64,000 bases of DNA from Rostrohypoxylon terebratum (taxonomy: Eukaryota; Ascomycota; Sordariomycetes; Xylariales; Hypoxylaceae). The notes below the pieces were generated by a model. The model made no database searches and was not told where the DNA came from. It was given only the letters and a program-made list of their open reading frames with translations. Position numbers and translations under genes: made by a program. This document shows positions 47,775-57,953 of this stretch, one piece after another (position 1 is the first letter of the stretch; the number at the start of each line of letters is the position of its first letter). The DNA lies in assembly GCA_022497145.1 (NCBI GenBank), contig MU385862.1:186001-250000 (forward strand), given 5' to 3'.

Positions 47775-50114
47775 ATGGCGACGCCATCGAATGAAGAGCG
47801 CGAGCCCCGTTCCTGGTCCGGCCTAATGAGGTCGAATACAATCTCGAACAGCGCTGTTGAATTCCTTGAAACGCGACCCGAACAGGCTTTTGGAGCAGAG
47901 GTTGCGCAGATGCTCGGCCCACAATCTCCTCAGTATGCCCCGGAAATTGACAAATTTGTAGCTGCATCGGAGTTCAAAGAGTAAGAGTTTATCATCTACT
48001 CTTGCAATATTCGCAACTAAATATCGTAGGTCAGACTATTTTAAGGAATCCGAGGAGAAGGTAGCCAAGTTCAAGAAAACGTTGTCGCAGTTCTGTAAGA
48101 CCCTCGAGGAACGGAAGCTGGGGAAGAAGCTCGGAATTGAGATAAAAGATCCCGATGAGTATAAGATGCAAGATGTTTTGAGTGTTGCCCAAGAGCTTCA
48201 GTCGAAACACCAAGACGATGAAACGTCAAAGGGATATCTGGGCAAGATACGCCGTTGTTTTCGCCGTCTTCTAGAACACCGAGGGATTCTCCATAATATC
48301 TTGAGTTTTATACCGGATGATTCCTATGGCTCGGCGATTAGCGGAGGCTTTACCATAATATTAGCAGTATTGCCGCCTCATCTATTTGAAAGGCGTAACA
48401 GGCTGACTGACCGCCCTTAGGCTATTGATCGAGCCGAGGGTTTGCGAGGGGAGATTTGCGGTGCCCTCGCCGAGATACCCATGCAACTGGAACAGATAAA
48501 CGCCACTATTAACATTCACAAAATATCTAGAGAATTGAAGAGGCGCGCCGATTCTGTCTTTATTGCTATTTTTGAGCTATTAGAGTCGATAATAGGCGAG
48601 CTCTCGAAAAATCTAGCGAGTAGGGCGCCCTTCGCGGAATGATTGCGTCGATGATACTAACCCTGTCATTATCAGAGAAGGTCATTTCGGTCACCCTTAA
48701 GGGAGAACATTATGGCACTAACATTACTGAGGCTATTGGGGTCTTGAAAAGAGAGACCAAAGCCTTCGATAACGAGGCACAGTTATGTGATTCGAAGAGA
48801 CTTGGACGCGTAGAGGAACACGCGGTGAGGACGAGACTAACCGTAGAAGATACGAGCATAAAATTAGGGGGTAATTTACTTTGCTCTTTTCTCTGTGTTT
48901 TCACTTGTTTCCAACGTTTCTAACATTTGAGAACAGAATTTCGCGAAGAGTACAGAAGAATTCAAGATGACCAGAACAAGAAGATCGACGAACTTCAACG
49001 ACTCGGGAAAACGATGGTCAACCATCTTTACTACTTCTTAGCTAGTAATCCTTCATTTAGCTCTCGCGACGGAACTAGTAAGATAACCTCATGCTAGTTC
49101 TTACTAACACCAGACTAATTTTGATTTACACCAGTTGACCCGTCGCAAGTGAGGGGAAATAAGATTGCATATAGCCGCGTGGTCTTAAAGGAGTTATCTT
49201 CGTCAGCTTTTAACGAAATGACTACTCCTTCTCCTACCGAGCGTCTAGATCTTGCGAGAAGATGGCTCTCTACGGTGGGGCTTCCGGAGGTTGATATGCT
49301 TAAAGATGTGGAAGAATGCTTGGGGGATTTTGAGATGCTGACCCTTCGAGAGAAAGACAAGGTCAGCTGGATCATCGAATCGGATGAGATCAAGGATTGG
49401 ATAAGGGTTCCTGCCTCCCAAATCCTCGCCATCGAAGCAGATACCCCCCCTGAAGATATCTCCAATCCCTTATCCGTGACATCTGCTTTTCTATCCAAGA
49501 CGATCTTGGTCGACACAGAACTACCAGTTTTGACTTATATGGGAGGAAATGAAACAATTGACAGTACTGGGGAAGAAACATCTGGATCAATATCTATGAT
49601 GAAGAGTTTTATTTCCCAACTGATATTATACATAGCAGAACACAGGCATAATGTGGATCTTGATATCTTGAAAAGCAAGAGGTTCAAGCGGAAGCCGTCG
49701 ACATTGCCAAAATTGCTCGGTTTATTCAATCGCCTGCTCGACATTCTCATGGAAGATACGGAAGGGAACGCTCTATTCTTGGTAATTGATTCGATTTCTC
49801 GCTTTGGGGGCTCTATGGACGAGAACACAGAGGACATCATGAAACTACTTGATGTTATTGAACAGTCGGATGCGACAGTGAAAATACTATTGACGGACCT
49901 GGGGCCTCCCCTTTTGATAGAAGCGCAGGAAAGAGACATTCCAGTGCTATCCGTACCGGACGATGTCGACGGTGGAAGACAAGGTCCGAGCATAGACCTA
50001 TTGGACGAAGGCGTCACCCCGTCGATCGAAGATCTCCGGTTATCTCAGAGGAGAACTATTGATTCGATATCTGATAACCAATCTGAACTGTCTTCTGACG
50101 AGGACGATGATTGA
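47775..50114 (+). CDS. STAND-like protein with DUF7708-like N-terminus and degenerate NTPase region
   Basis: Six exons, 47775-47980, 48030-48366, 48421-48619, 48676-48870, 48937-49077 and 49135-50114, give 685 residues. Residues about 70-200 are helical and resemble the N-terminal region (DUF7708-like) of fungal NACHT/STAND proteins: DVLSVAQELQSKHQDDE, YLGKIRRCFRRLLEHRGIL, FIPDDSYGSAISGGF. A helical linker follows (to about 360). The C-terminal third parallels the start of a NACHT-type ATPase (KVSWIIESDEIKDWIR, PLSVTSAFLSKTI, a strand VLTYMGGN, MMKSFISQLILYI, and a Walker B-like ALFLVIDSISRF). The glycine-rich P-loop with GK(S/T) is missing. The acidic tail is DELSSDEDDD-like. An apparent frameshift near 48640 disappears once the TACTAAC-containing intron is removed. 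It is divergent to the AAA ATPase. The function is unknown. Confidence 0.72.
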
Positions 50115-50563
50115 GCGTTCCATAATAGGGCTATGTAACACAATTAAATGACAGTCATATACCTATACAACACTCCACTCTACGGGGGTCGTGTCCAATT
50201 CTTTCATATTATCTGCAAAGAGTGCCAACTTATGAGGAGACCATAACAAGTATTAAAAAGCGATCGGATAGTTTGAACGAGTACATCTTCAATTGTTCCA
50301 GAATTACCTTGATTTCTAAATGGGTACCTAAGCGGGACCTAAGTAACTGGCATATTTGGCTTGCGCCCACTGCGCCAGGAGGGAATAAAGCATGAAAACT
50401 GCCCTCTTTCTTATCGACAGATTTGGTACAAAAGGGCTCCTAGGATCGTAGCCAAACCGTAAAATAGTAAAACCAATCAAATTGAGAAAGTGTCCCAACC
50501 TATCTACGATGTCAGAGACTTGTTCACAATATGTGGCGCAGCCGTTCTAGATCATAGAACTAC
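50115..50563. other. Intergenic stretch between convergent genes
   Basis: 3' flanks of the STAND-like gene and the F-box gene. Additional 3' exons of the F-box gene could lie here. Confidence 0.45.
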
Positions 50564-51490
50564 TTACATTCTTATTGAGAAAATTATCCATACGTAAATG
50601 GGGTAAGAATACCAGTTTACCGTTCCGTTGGATACTGCTCTCACAGAGTGAAATACTGACGGTATCCAAAAGACAGTTGAAGCGATCTCTAAGGGAAATC
50701 GTAGATGAGAAGTATCTATGTTATAGGCGTACTTCATCGTGTGAAGGGCTAGGGTCAGGAAAGATAGGACAAATACAAACTCCCGAAAATTAGCTGCTGA
50801 CGCGACAACAAACCGGTAAAGATTTGACGGAATCCAGGCGTGACTTACTATAGATGGTGCGACAATCTTGGTATCGCTAGGGTAGTTCATCCAGATCGTC
50901 GTCGCGAGCATAAGCACGTATGTAAAATAGCCGCCGCTGAGCAGGATCAACGCGGAATTCATGAGGCGTATCGTCTTGTTACAACGCACATGCCTTTGGT
51001 CGTGTCGGATAGGCCAGCCACACAAAACGCAAGCATATCCCTTCCGCCCATCAATGAAGCGAATGTGATACTTGGGTTTCTTGACGAAGTCGGGGCTTCG
51101 TTTAGATCTCCAACAGCGAAAACACATTGATTTCCAAATACCTCTTCTCAGATATTCGTCCTGAACCAGTCGGCCGTGTGGGGGCATGGCAAAGCAATCG
51201 ATACAACAATTTAACAGGTCAGGCGTGATATACTGATTGGCCGTAAAAAGTCGCTCGATCACGGGTGCCGTGAAATATCGGTAATAAAGTCGACATGTTT
51301 TCCGAAGTTGGAGGGTTCCTCGAACATCTAAGAAAGATATGACTATGAGTTGAAGCTCCCAAGGCAAGGATGTCAACGGAGGGAATTGGGCCCGTCGCAT
51401 AGTCGATAACATTAAACTCGATCTAACTGGCGCCCTAGAAATCTGGAGCTCAAAGGAGCCATGAACAGAAATGGCCGAACGTGGCTCCAT
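50564..51490 (-). CDS. F-box protein with cysteine-rich region and membrane segments
   Basis: The frame from ATG 51490 gives 308 residues; an upstream ATG at 51688 is in frame but adds low-quality sequence. An F-box-like motif lies near residues 37-75 (FPPLTSLPWELQLIVISFLD, RGTLQLRKTCRLYYRYF). A Cys-rich stretch follows (CCIDCF, CFRCWRSKRS, CVLCGWPIRHDQRHVRC), which could bind zinc. Four or so hydrophobic segments come after it (for example MNSALILLSGGYFTYVLMLA, FVFVLSFLTLALHTM). F-box proteins usually bring substrates to SCF ubiquitin ligases; a membrane-embedded one would act at a membrane. The stop overlaps a strong donor (AGAAT|GTAAGT), so the true C-terminus may be on another exon toward 50400. 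Confidence 0.6.
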   Translation of the reverse strand: MEPRSAISVHGSFELQISRAPVRSSLMLSTMRRAQFPPLTSLPWELQLIVISFLDVRGTLQLRKTCRLYYRYFTAPVIERLFTANQYITPDLLNCCIDCFAMPPHGRLVQDEYLRRGIWKSMCFRCWRSKRSPDFVKKPKYHIRFIDGRKGYACVLCGWPIRHDQRHVRCNKTIRLMNSALILLSGGYFTYVLMLATTIWMNYPSDTKIVAPSIVSHAWIPSNLYRFVVASAANFREFVFVLSFLTLALHTMKYAYNIDTSHLRFPLEIASTVFWIPSVFHSVRAVSNGTVNWYSYPIYVWIIFSIRM

Positions 51491-52090
51491 GATGGAGGTG
51501 TTTCCAATCTGAACCGAACAAAAGAAAATGGCCTCGTAATTAACGAGTCCGTCTCGAGATTCAGCCAAAGAGCCACCCACCGACGAAGTTTTAACGGCCT
51601 GGAGCAGATGCGAAACTGCTAGAACGGTTGAATGATTGGTTGAATGATTGGTTGAAAGAGTTGATACGATAAGACTCATTATAAGCACTACACTCGCACT
51701 ACACTCGTAGTCAACCGTGCGATGAGAGTTTGATCCCCAGGTGACGATTTAACTCTACTACCTGTAACTTAAAAAATCCAGGGCTGTTGACGAGGGCGAA
51801 TAGAATCGACGATTTGGATGAGATAAGATGTTTGGTCCACTTGGATATGGTACCGTGAATGTTTTCCTATCTGGAGCGTGGTCAAGCCAGTCGCGGCCAT
51901 GGTTTGCTATGATATTCTTCTTGATTGAGCATCAGCTGAATGAGGGGAAAAAGTTACTGGTACCTGAAGACGATTCATCTAAACTGACCGTTATTGCTCA
52001 CCGATCGTTTTAGATGACACGAGGCTTTGATGTGCCTGACGGGGACGGCTATTGCATGTATTGAATATTGAATCTACCTTGACGAAGTCC
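51491..52090. other. Intergenic stretch
   Basis: Promoter of the F-box gene and 3' flank of BNA1. No other gene recognised. A short imperfect repeat (GGTTGAATGATT twice) lies near 51627-51650. Confidence 0.55.
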
Positions 52091-52756
52091 TTACTCCAAG
52101 TTCGGATCTTTGATGGTCCCAGGCTTGGGCACAGAATTAGCGATCGCGCCGCATTTCTTACACTTCCGAGTTTCCTCGCTCGCCATGAATGTCTCGATGG
52201 CAGCCTTTATCTGGGTGCCGAGGTTCGTGCAGTGGAAGGCGGCCTCATGCACGATCTCGCTGCACTCTTGGCAATACCAGCGCATGCGGTCGATAGTGCC
52301 CTCGGGTCGCTTCTGCTCGAGTACCACGCCGACGGTGTTGGCAAAGCGCACGGGGTTATGAGGCGTGTTCCCTGGCAACAGAAACATGTCGCCCTCCCGG
52401 ATGATAATGTCCCTGAACTTGCCATCGTCGACGACCTTCAGCATCATAGCGCCCTTGTACTGGTAGAACCACTCCGGAGTTTGATTAATGTGGTAGTCCG
52501 TCCTGGCGTTAGGACCACCCACTATCTAAGATGGTAAACAGACATAAATCAGCTAGTCCGAGCCAAGGTTTAGAAAATGCGTTTGCGCACCATGACGGTG
52601 AAGTCTTCATTATAGACGCAGTAGTTGTTGACCGGAGGTTTTAGGAGATGAGAATTCTCCTCGAGCCTTGGCTGTCCATTAGCCGGGCCCGGACAACGCG
52701 TCACCGAGAACCTTGGTGGCTTACCACTTTGGGAGGTTGACTGGCGTAGAGAGCAT
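52091..52756 (-). CDS. BNA1: 3-hydroxyanthranilate 3,4-dioxygenase
   Basis: Three exons, 52756-52725, 52666-52591 and 52525-52091, give 180 residues, the normal length. The joined N-terminus MLSTPVNLPKWLEENSHLL then KPPVNN is diagnostic. The enzyme opens the ring of 3-hydroxyanthranilate in the cytosolic kynurenine route from tryptophan to NAD. The cupin iron ligands are visible as H48 and E54 (DYHINQTPEWF) and H92 (GNTPHNPVRF). A second, C-terminal metal site typical of fungal and bacterial forms is present: C121/C124 (CQEC) and C158/C161 (CKKC). Choosing donor AAGTG|GTAAGC and acceptor CCAAG gives KWLEEN; the alternative join would insert extra residues. Nothing suggests damage. Confidence 0.95.
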
Positions 52757-53622
52757 TTTGGTTGGTTAGAAATTCGATGACGGTTGTGGATTCTTTCCGC
52801 TCTGTCAATCCTGAATCGTAATAGACTTGTTCACAATCAGGTATTGAAAACGCTCTCAAAGTAATAATATGGAGTCGTCGGAGTTGAATGTGAGCGAATT
52901 GGAACAGTCACGCTTTTCAAACAGTTAGAACAGTTTTTAAATACGATTATTAATCGTACATGAATGACTGATAGCGGTTTACGTTATCACTCGTCGAGTC
53001 ATCCGCGGGATGCCGATTCTGCCCTTTGAGCTTTGAGGGTTGAAAGGTTTAAGAAATTAAGAGAGCGTTGAAGCTCCATTACCCCACTGTAACTTGATCA
53101 TGCCATCCATGATTGCTTAGGTAATTCCTATCAGAGTTCACTGGGCAAGGTTAAGCTCGGGGTGTACATACTACATCGTTAGCTTTGGGGTGGTTGTAGG
53201 GATCTAGGAGTACGCGGACGAAAGAGGAAGCCCCTCACCCGTTTTGGAATGGGTTACGGAAGCTCTAGGGGGTGTCTGGCGTTTTGGCGTTTTGGCGTCT
53301 GGTGTTTGGTTCCACTAGCTCAGCACCCTCACAACTCACGACTCACATACCAGGTAACTACAACCAATCTGGACACGATCTGATCTGACTCCATCGTCAG
53401 CTTTATCGTTGCAGGTGAGCAAGTTTAAGCAAATTTCGAGCATTTTACCAGGTGGACTCCAATATTTAAAGAAACTTATTAGAGTTGAAGCACCCTGTTT
53501 CTTTCTCTCTTCGATTTCAGTTTCGCAATTCATCTTTTTCCAATTGTCGATCATCTCCCGAATCTAACTCGAACTTACCAAAGTGCTTCGTAATCCTACA
53601 AAATAACTGAAATAACTTCATC
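52757..53622. other. Divergent intergenic region (BNA1 / CTR promoters)
   Basis: 866 bases between divergent genes; the GTTTTGGCGTTTTGGCGTC repeat at about 53278-53300 is the only conspicuous motif. Confidence 0.55.
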
Positions 53623-54542
53623 ATGGACTATTCGCACATGGATCACAGCCATATGGACCATGGGGACATGGGTCACGGCGATATGCCAATGCCAATGTGC
53701 AGCATGAATGTCAGTAATATCTCTAATTAGTACCTAACACCGCATCGATGTTCTCTAGCTCCATGTGTTCCATGCGCTTCATGCAGCGACCTGTCATTCC
53801 TAACGCCACGAAACCCCATCTCTGAACTCCAGCGGCATCCCTATTGGGTACCGATGCTCGAGAGGAGAGGAAGATGAATAAGACAATTGGAGACTAACTC
53901 TTGGCCCTTGCGTTGTCGCTCAAACAGATGCTGTTCACCTGGAACACCAAGAATCTATGTATCGTTTTCCGGCAATGGCACATTCGCGGAACCGCATCTC
54001 TGGTCTTCAGCTTGCTGGCCATCATCGCTCTCAGCGCTGGTTATGAGGCCCTACGCGAAGGAATCCGTCGATACGAGGCGGCGATTACTGCAAAGCAAGA
54101 TGCTTCTCCCAGTGAGTTCAATCCCCTTCCGATTTACCCTACCCCCTACATAAATCCGTTTGATTGGCATGCCCTCGGGGGAGGTCCATGGCTAAGATCT
54201 TGCGAACAATCGAGTCGAACCAAATACTGAGAGCGCGGCGTTACTTGGCGTAGGACGAAGCAGCCAGGCCGACGCCATTGGGCGGCGAGCCCACGCTGTG
54301 AAGGCGGTGCTGTACGGCGTGCAGAACTTTTATGCGTTTATGATTATGTGAGTAACTTGTCCGTTGCACGATCTACGATCAATCCCCGTCGTCTAGATCC
54401 TAACTCTAATCCGTAAACGAATAGGCTGGTCTTCATGACCTACAACGGTTTTGTCATGCTTTCTGTCGCTATCGGAGCTGGCCTCGGGTACTATTTCTTC
54501 GGTTCGCATACGAAGGCTGCTAAAGAGACAGCCTGCCACTAG
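53623..54542 (+). CDS. CTR-family copper transporter
   Basis: Four exons, 53623-53709, 53928-54111, 54215-54347 and 54425-54542, give 173 residues. The N-terminus is a Met/His-rich copper-binding stretch (MDYSHMDHSHMDHGDMGHGD, then MPMPMCSMN). The first membrane helix follows WHIRG (TASLVFSLLAIIALSAGYEA). The second contains the conserved MxxxM (MLVFM) and the third the glycine pair (GAGLGYYFFG); the protein ends in a His/Cys tail (ETACH). These are the features of trimeric high-affinity copper(I) channels of plasma or vacuolar membrane. The third exon has two usable acceptors, CTAAG at 54196 and CGAG at 54214, both in frame and differing by six residues; I chose the second because a GCTAAG branch-like site precedes it. 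The first intron is long (218 nt). Confidence 0.9.
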
Positions 54543-54802
54543 ACACGAACAGATACGAGAATATCGAATTAATATCCAATATCAATGTACGAGTTGGCCC
54601 AAGCATAAAGAAGGCAGATATGGGGTAGAATTTGGCGGTCTGCGATTGTGTGGGACAGAACGCCGATCAAATCGTTGATCAATTTGTTAGATGCGCGACA
54701 CCAAGTTTGACAGCAGGCAGCAGAATTACAGATACAACAGGCTTGAGCCTACTATAAATCTACAATACAAACACAACTTTTGCGGAAGTTGGATTGATAC
54801 AT

Positions 54803-56273
54803 CTATATCTTGGCTTCTTTGACCTCTTCTTTTATGGCCTCCTGTCCGATTTCCTTTTTCTTCTTGTCCGGGAGTCGGCCCGCGTTTTCTAATATCTCTA
54901 ACAGGTGCTCGTCTCCATAGTGAGAATTATGCTCGAACTCGGGCTCTTCGCCATACGCGATTCGGGCGGCGTCGACTAACATGCGTCCGGTCATGCCCCA
55001 AACCAGAAAACGTTGAACCTCGTCTTCTTCATCCTCTAATTCACCGGCCAAAGCGCCCTGTTCACCTTCTCGGACCTTGGGTTTAGTTACCTTCTGATTA
55101 TTTACGGGCACGTGAAAGTTGTGCACTCGCCACGGTTCGTTTTGCCAAGCATGCCAGTACCCGTCATACCAATCTCCGGGCGGCGGCGTTTCCCCCTCGC
55201 GAGGTTCATCCTTCGCCTTTAAAAAGTTGTGGAATGGAGCGCTGAAGACCGCCGCAACTTCTTTCGCATCTAATCGGGGTATCATGCTCTCGTCCACCAG
55301 CGCCATCGGTTTTCCGGGTACGTCCTCGGCATGCAAAAATGCTACGCAGGGCCGTACAGCCATCTCGGTCTTCGCGAGACTACAAGGGAGACTGCAGAGC
55401 GGCTCTATTCGGAAAGGTTTCGGGATCTTGGCATCGTCCATTGGGAGGCCGATTTCCTCCCACGCTTCGCGACGAGCTATTTGGTCTACCGCGGAGAAAT
55501 ACATTATTAATATCACAACTTTTTTTTCTACTTTCCAGTTTAGAAATTTTCGTATCTGAACTTACAAGGCGATTCCGCTAACGAATCAGCCTTCCCGCCG
55601 GGGAAAGCTGCGTGGCCTAATCCGAGCCGAGCATATTAGAACCGACATTCTTCGATTTCTGGAAAAAGTATTTGTTCCCATACCGGAGAAGTTTCGCAGA
55701 CTCGCAGCCCGCATCGTGATCACGACTCTCAAATCCCCCTTCCGGTCCGCGAACAGCAGAATAAGCACGGCGGCGCGTCGGCTCACCGGCAAGCGGTCCC
55801 AGATGGGAAACGGCGGGGGCTTGTAGGCGCGCAGTCGCGCGAGAGCGGCCTTTGATTGCATGAGCATGTGTTGAATCATTGCGCCTTTTTTCTACCATTA
55901 CACAAGCACAGCAGCATTAAACAGACTTAAGTAGGTGGGTAGGCATAGATAGACAGTAAGATTGGAGGTAGATAGGTAGGTAAACAGGTGTTCAAATTGT
56001 AGCTATACTGACCGCCGAGACTGCGTTGAGCGGAGCCATCGTCGACGCATCCCAATAATACGAAGCTCGATCGCGAAGCGATTCCTCGGGCGGCTGGTGT
56101 TGGGGTAAGTCGAGCGAGAGGGCGAGGTCGGCGGGCAGCGAAGTCGCGGGTACGGTGGTGGAGTTGCGGATGCTCTGCAAGATCTCGGCCGTTTCGAGCT
56201 CGGTCAGCGGGGTTGAGTCGTTGTCTTGCGAGGCGGAGGCGGTGACGGAGCCGCCGTTCGTGCTGCTGCTCAT
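54803..56273 (-). CDS. PCD1: Nudix hydrolase, PCD1-like coenzyme A diphosphatase
   Basis: Exons 56273-56013, 55849-55684, 55616-55566 and 55485-54803 join in phase to give 386 residues. The Nudix region reads AAFPGGKADSLAESPYQIAR then REAWEEIGLP, that is, the FPGGKxD lead of the CoA-type subfamily and the catalytic RExxEExG box (about 149-173). Upstream lies the family segment PIWDRLPVSRRAAVLILLFA. The C-terminus contains LVWGMTGRMLVDAARIAYG and a Lys-rich tail. In yeast the orthologue is peroxisomal and cleaves CoA and CoA derivatives (and oxidised nucleotides) to keep CoA turnover in balance. The start of exon 2 could instead be a TGGTAG acceptor near 55892, which adds residues in the same phase. 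It converges on the CTR gene (260 bases between stops). Confidence 0.88.
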
Positions 56274-57098
56274 CGTGGAAAAGGGAAAGAGGTGTGAGGT
56301 TGGCCGTTTTTGGCGGTTCGGCCGTTCACCTTTTTGTTTTCGCCTAAAGTAAAGTGCTACCTTGGTCCTTGGGTTGGTTCTTACTGCGTAGGTGCTGGCC
56401 GATGTGGACCCGATTGACGTAGCGTCCGCGGGGTGCCCCACAACCCGTCGTAGCTGGAGTTATCTTCGGAGTTTACAAGAGCACTAATAAACACAGTAGC
56501 ACATCGCTGTAGGCATTCAACGAAGGTTCATATTACCTCACAACCGTGGCATTATGCTATCATGATGCTTCTACAATGCAGGCAATAACATATAACAACT
56601 AAAAGGTACGACATGGTCTCAGACTACTAGGATTTGGGGCGGTAATATATTTATCACAAAAGCTGAAAATGAGCTTGGCCAGTCAATGGCTTTCGCTTAC
56701 CTAGGAGGAACCTAGGTGGGTAACCAAAAGGACAATATCAGGGTTCAGGAACCGAAGTTTACAATTATTGAAGCAATTTCTACCTGGGTCGTAGGTATGT
56801 TAGCTTATTTCGCTATGGCAATCATATCGAATAGTGAGTGTATGGTGACTATGGTGGATTTAAATCCTTTAAGTCCGGTCCTAAAGTCCTCCGAACTATA
56901 CGGAGGGTCGGGGGAAGCGGAAAAGGGGCACGGAGGGTGCTCTCTAAGATAGGATGAATTATGTATAAAACCACTCGTGAAATCACGAATTCTATTCGAT
57001 GTCGACGTCAAGTTCGAGTCTCATACTTTATTCTCAGCTTGAAAACCAGCAACTATTTCAACGGAAAATATCTACCTGTATTCGAGTCCTAGGACAAT
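56274..57098. other. Divergent intergenic region (Nudix / SDR)
   Basis: No gene recognised. It contains a CCTAGGAGGAACCTAGG motif at 56700-56716 and a small hairpin CTCCG...CGGAG near 56888-56905. Confidence 0.5.
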
Positions 57099-57915
57099 AT
57101 GACGTTACCAGACAAGAAGATCGTTCTTATTACAGGTAGGTACTCGCCATGTGTCTTCAAGACAGGCAACTAACATAGGATATCTAGGTGGAAACCAAGG
57201 TGTGGGATATGAGACAGCAAAGAACCTAATTCTCTCATCCCAAGATTACCACGTGATCTTAGGGAGTCGAGATGCAGCCAAAGGTGAAGCTGCCGCCAAG
57301 GAGCTGCAAGCTGCCGAAGGCATTAAGGGCTCTACATCATCGATCCAGATCGACGTAACCGACGACGAGTCCGTCGATGCCGCAGCCTCACGCATCACCT
57401 CCGAGTACGGGCGCCTTGACATCCTCATCAACAACGCCGGCATAGCCTCCATGACTAAGCCCCCCACCCGCACCGCCTTTCGCCGCATCCTCGAGACCAA
57501 CGTCGTCGGCGCCCTCAGCGTAACCGAGGCCTTCCTCCCGCTCCTGCGCGAGGCAATCCACAAGCCCCCGCGTCTCGTCTTCGTCAGCTCGAGCATGGGC
57601 TCCATAACGCACGCCTCGAACCCGGACTCGCCCTACTATGCCCCGGGAGGCGCGACTGAGTATCGGACTAGCAAGGCCGCGCTGAACATGTTGATTGCCT
57701 TGTACTATGCGCGCTTGAAGCCGGAGGGCTTTTACGTGTTCGGCGCGGACCCGGGACTTTGCGCGACGAATTTCACCGGGAACCCGGCTGCGTTGAGACA
57801 GAGGGGTGCGGCGGAGGCTTGGCAGGGGGGCGAAAGAGTGGCGACTGTGGTTAAGGGAGAGAAAGATGCGGATGTGGGAAGAGTGTTGGGCGAGTACGGC
57901 GTGTCGCCGTGGTAA
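57099..57915 (+). CDS. Short-chain dehydrogenase/reductase
   Basis: Exon 1 (57099-57135) and exon 2 (57188-57915) join over a 52-nt intron to give 254 residues, the usual classical SDR length. The intron interrupts the cofactor motif, which becomes TGGNQGVG (residues 12-19) only after splicing. Further hallmarks are the DVTDDES segment, NNAG (94-97), the Ser cluster VSSSMGS (145-151) with the catalytic serine, and Y171-x-x-x-K175 (YRTSK). GSR after the second strand suggests NADP preference. The carbonyl-reductase-like overall pattern fits fungal cytosolic SDRs acting on small ketones or aldehydes, but the substrate cannot be named. Its stop codon is 38 bases from the stop of the convergent HET gene. 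Confidence 0.9.
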
Positions 57916-57953
57916 ACCTCAGAATTGATGTTATTTTAACTCCCTACCTGTTT

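Noticed and set aside
48619..48676. Apparent frameshift or nonsense in the STAND-like gene
   Set aside because: Removing a 56-nt GT-AG intron with a perfect TACTAAC branch restores the frame in the correct phase.
56990..57030. GTTCGAGTC resembling a tRNA B box
   Set aside because: No matching A box, acceptor stem or anticodon arm at the required spacing.
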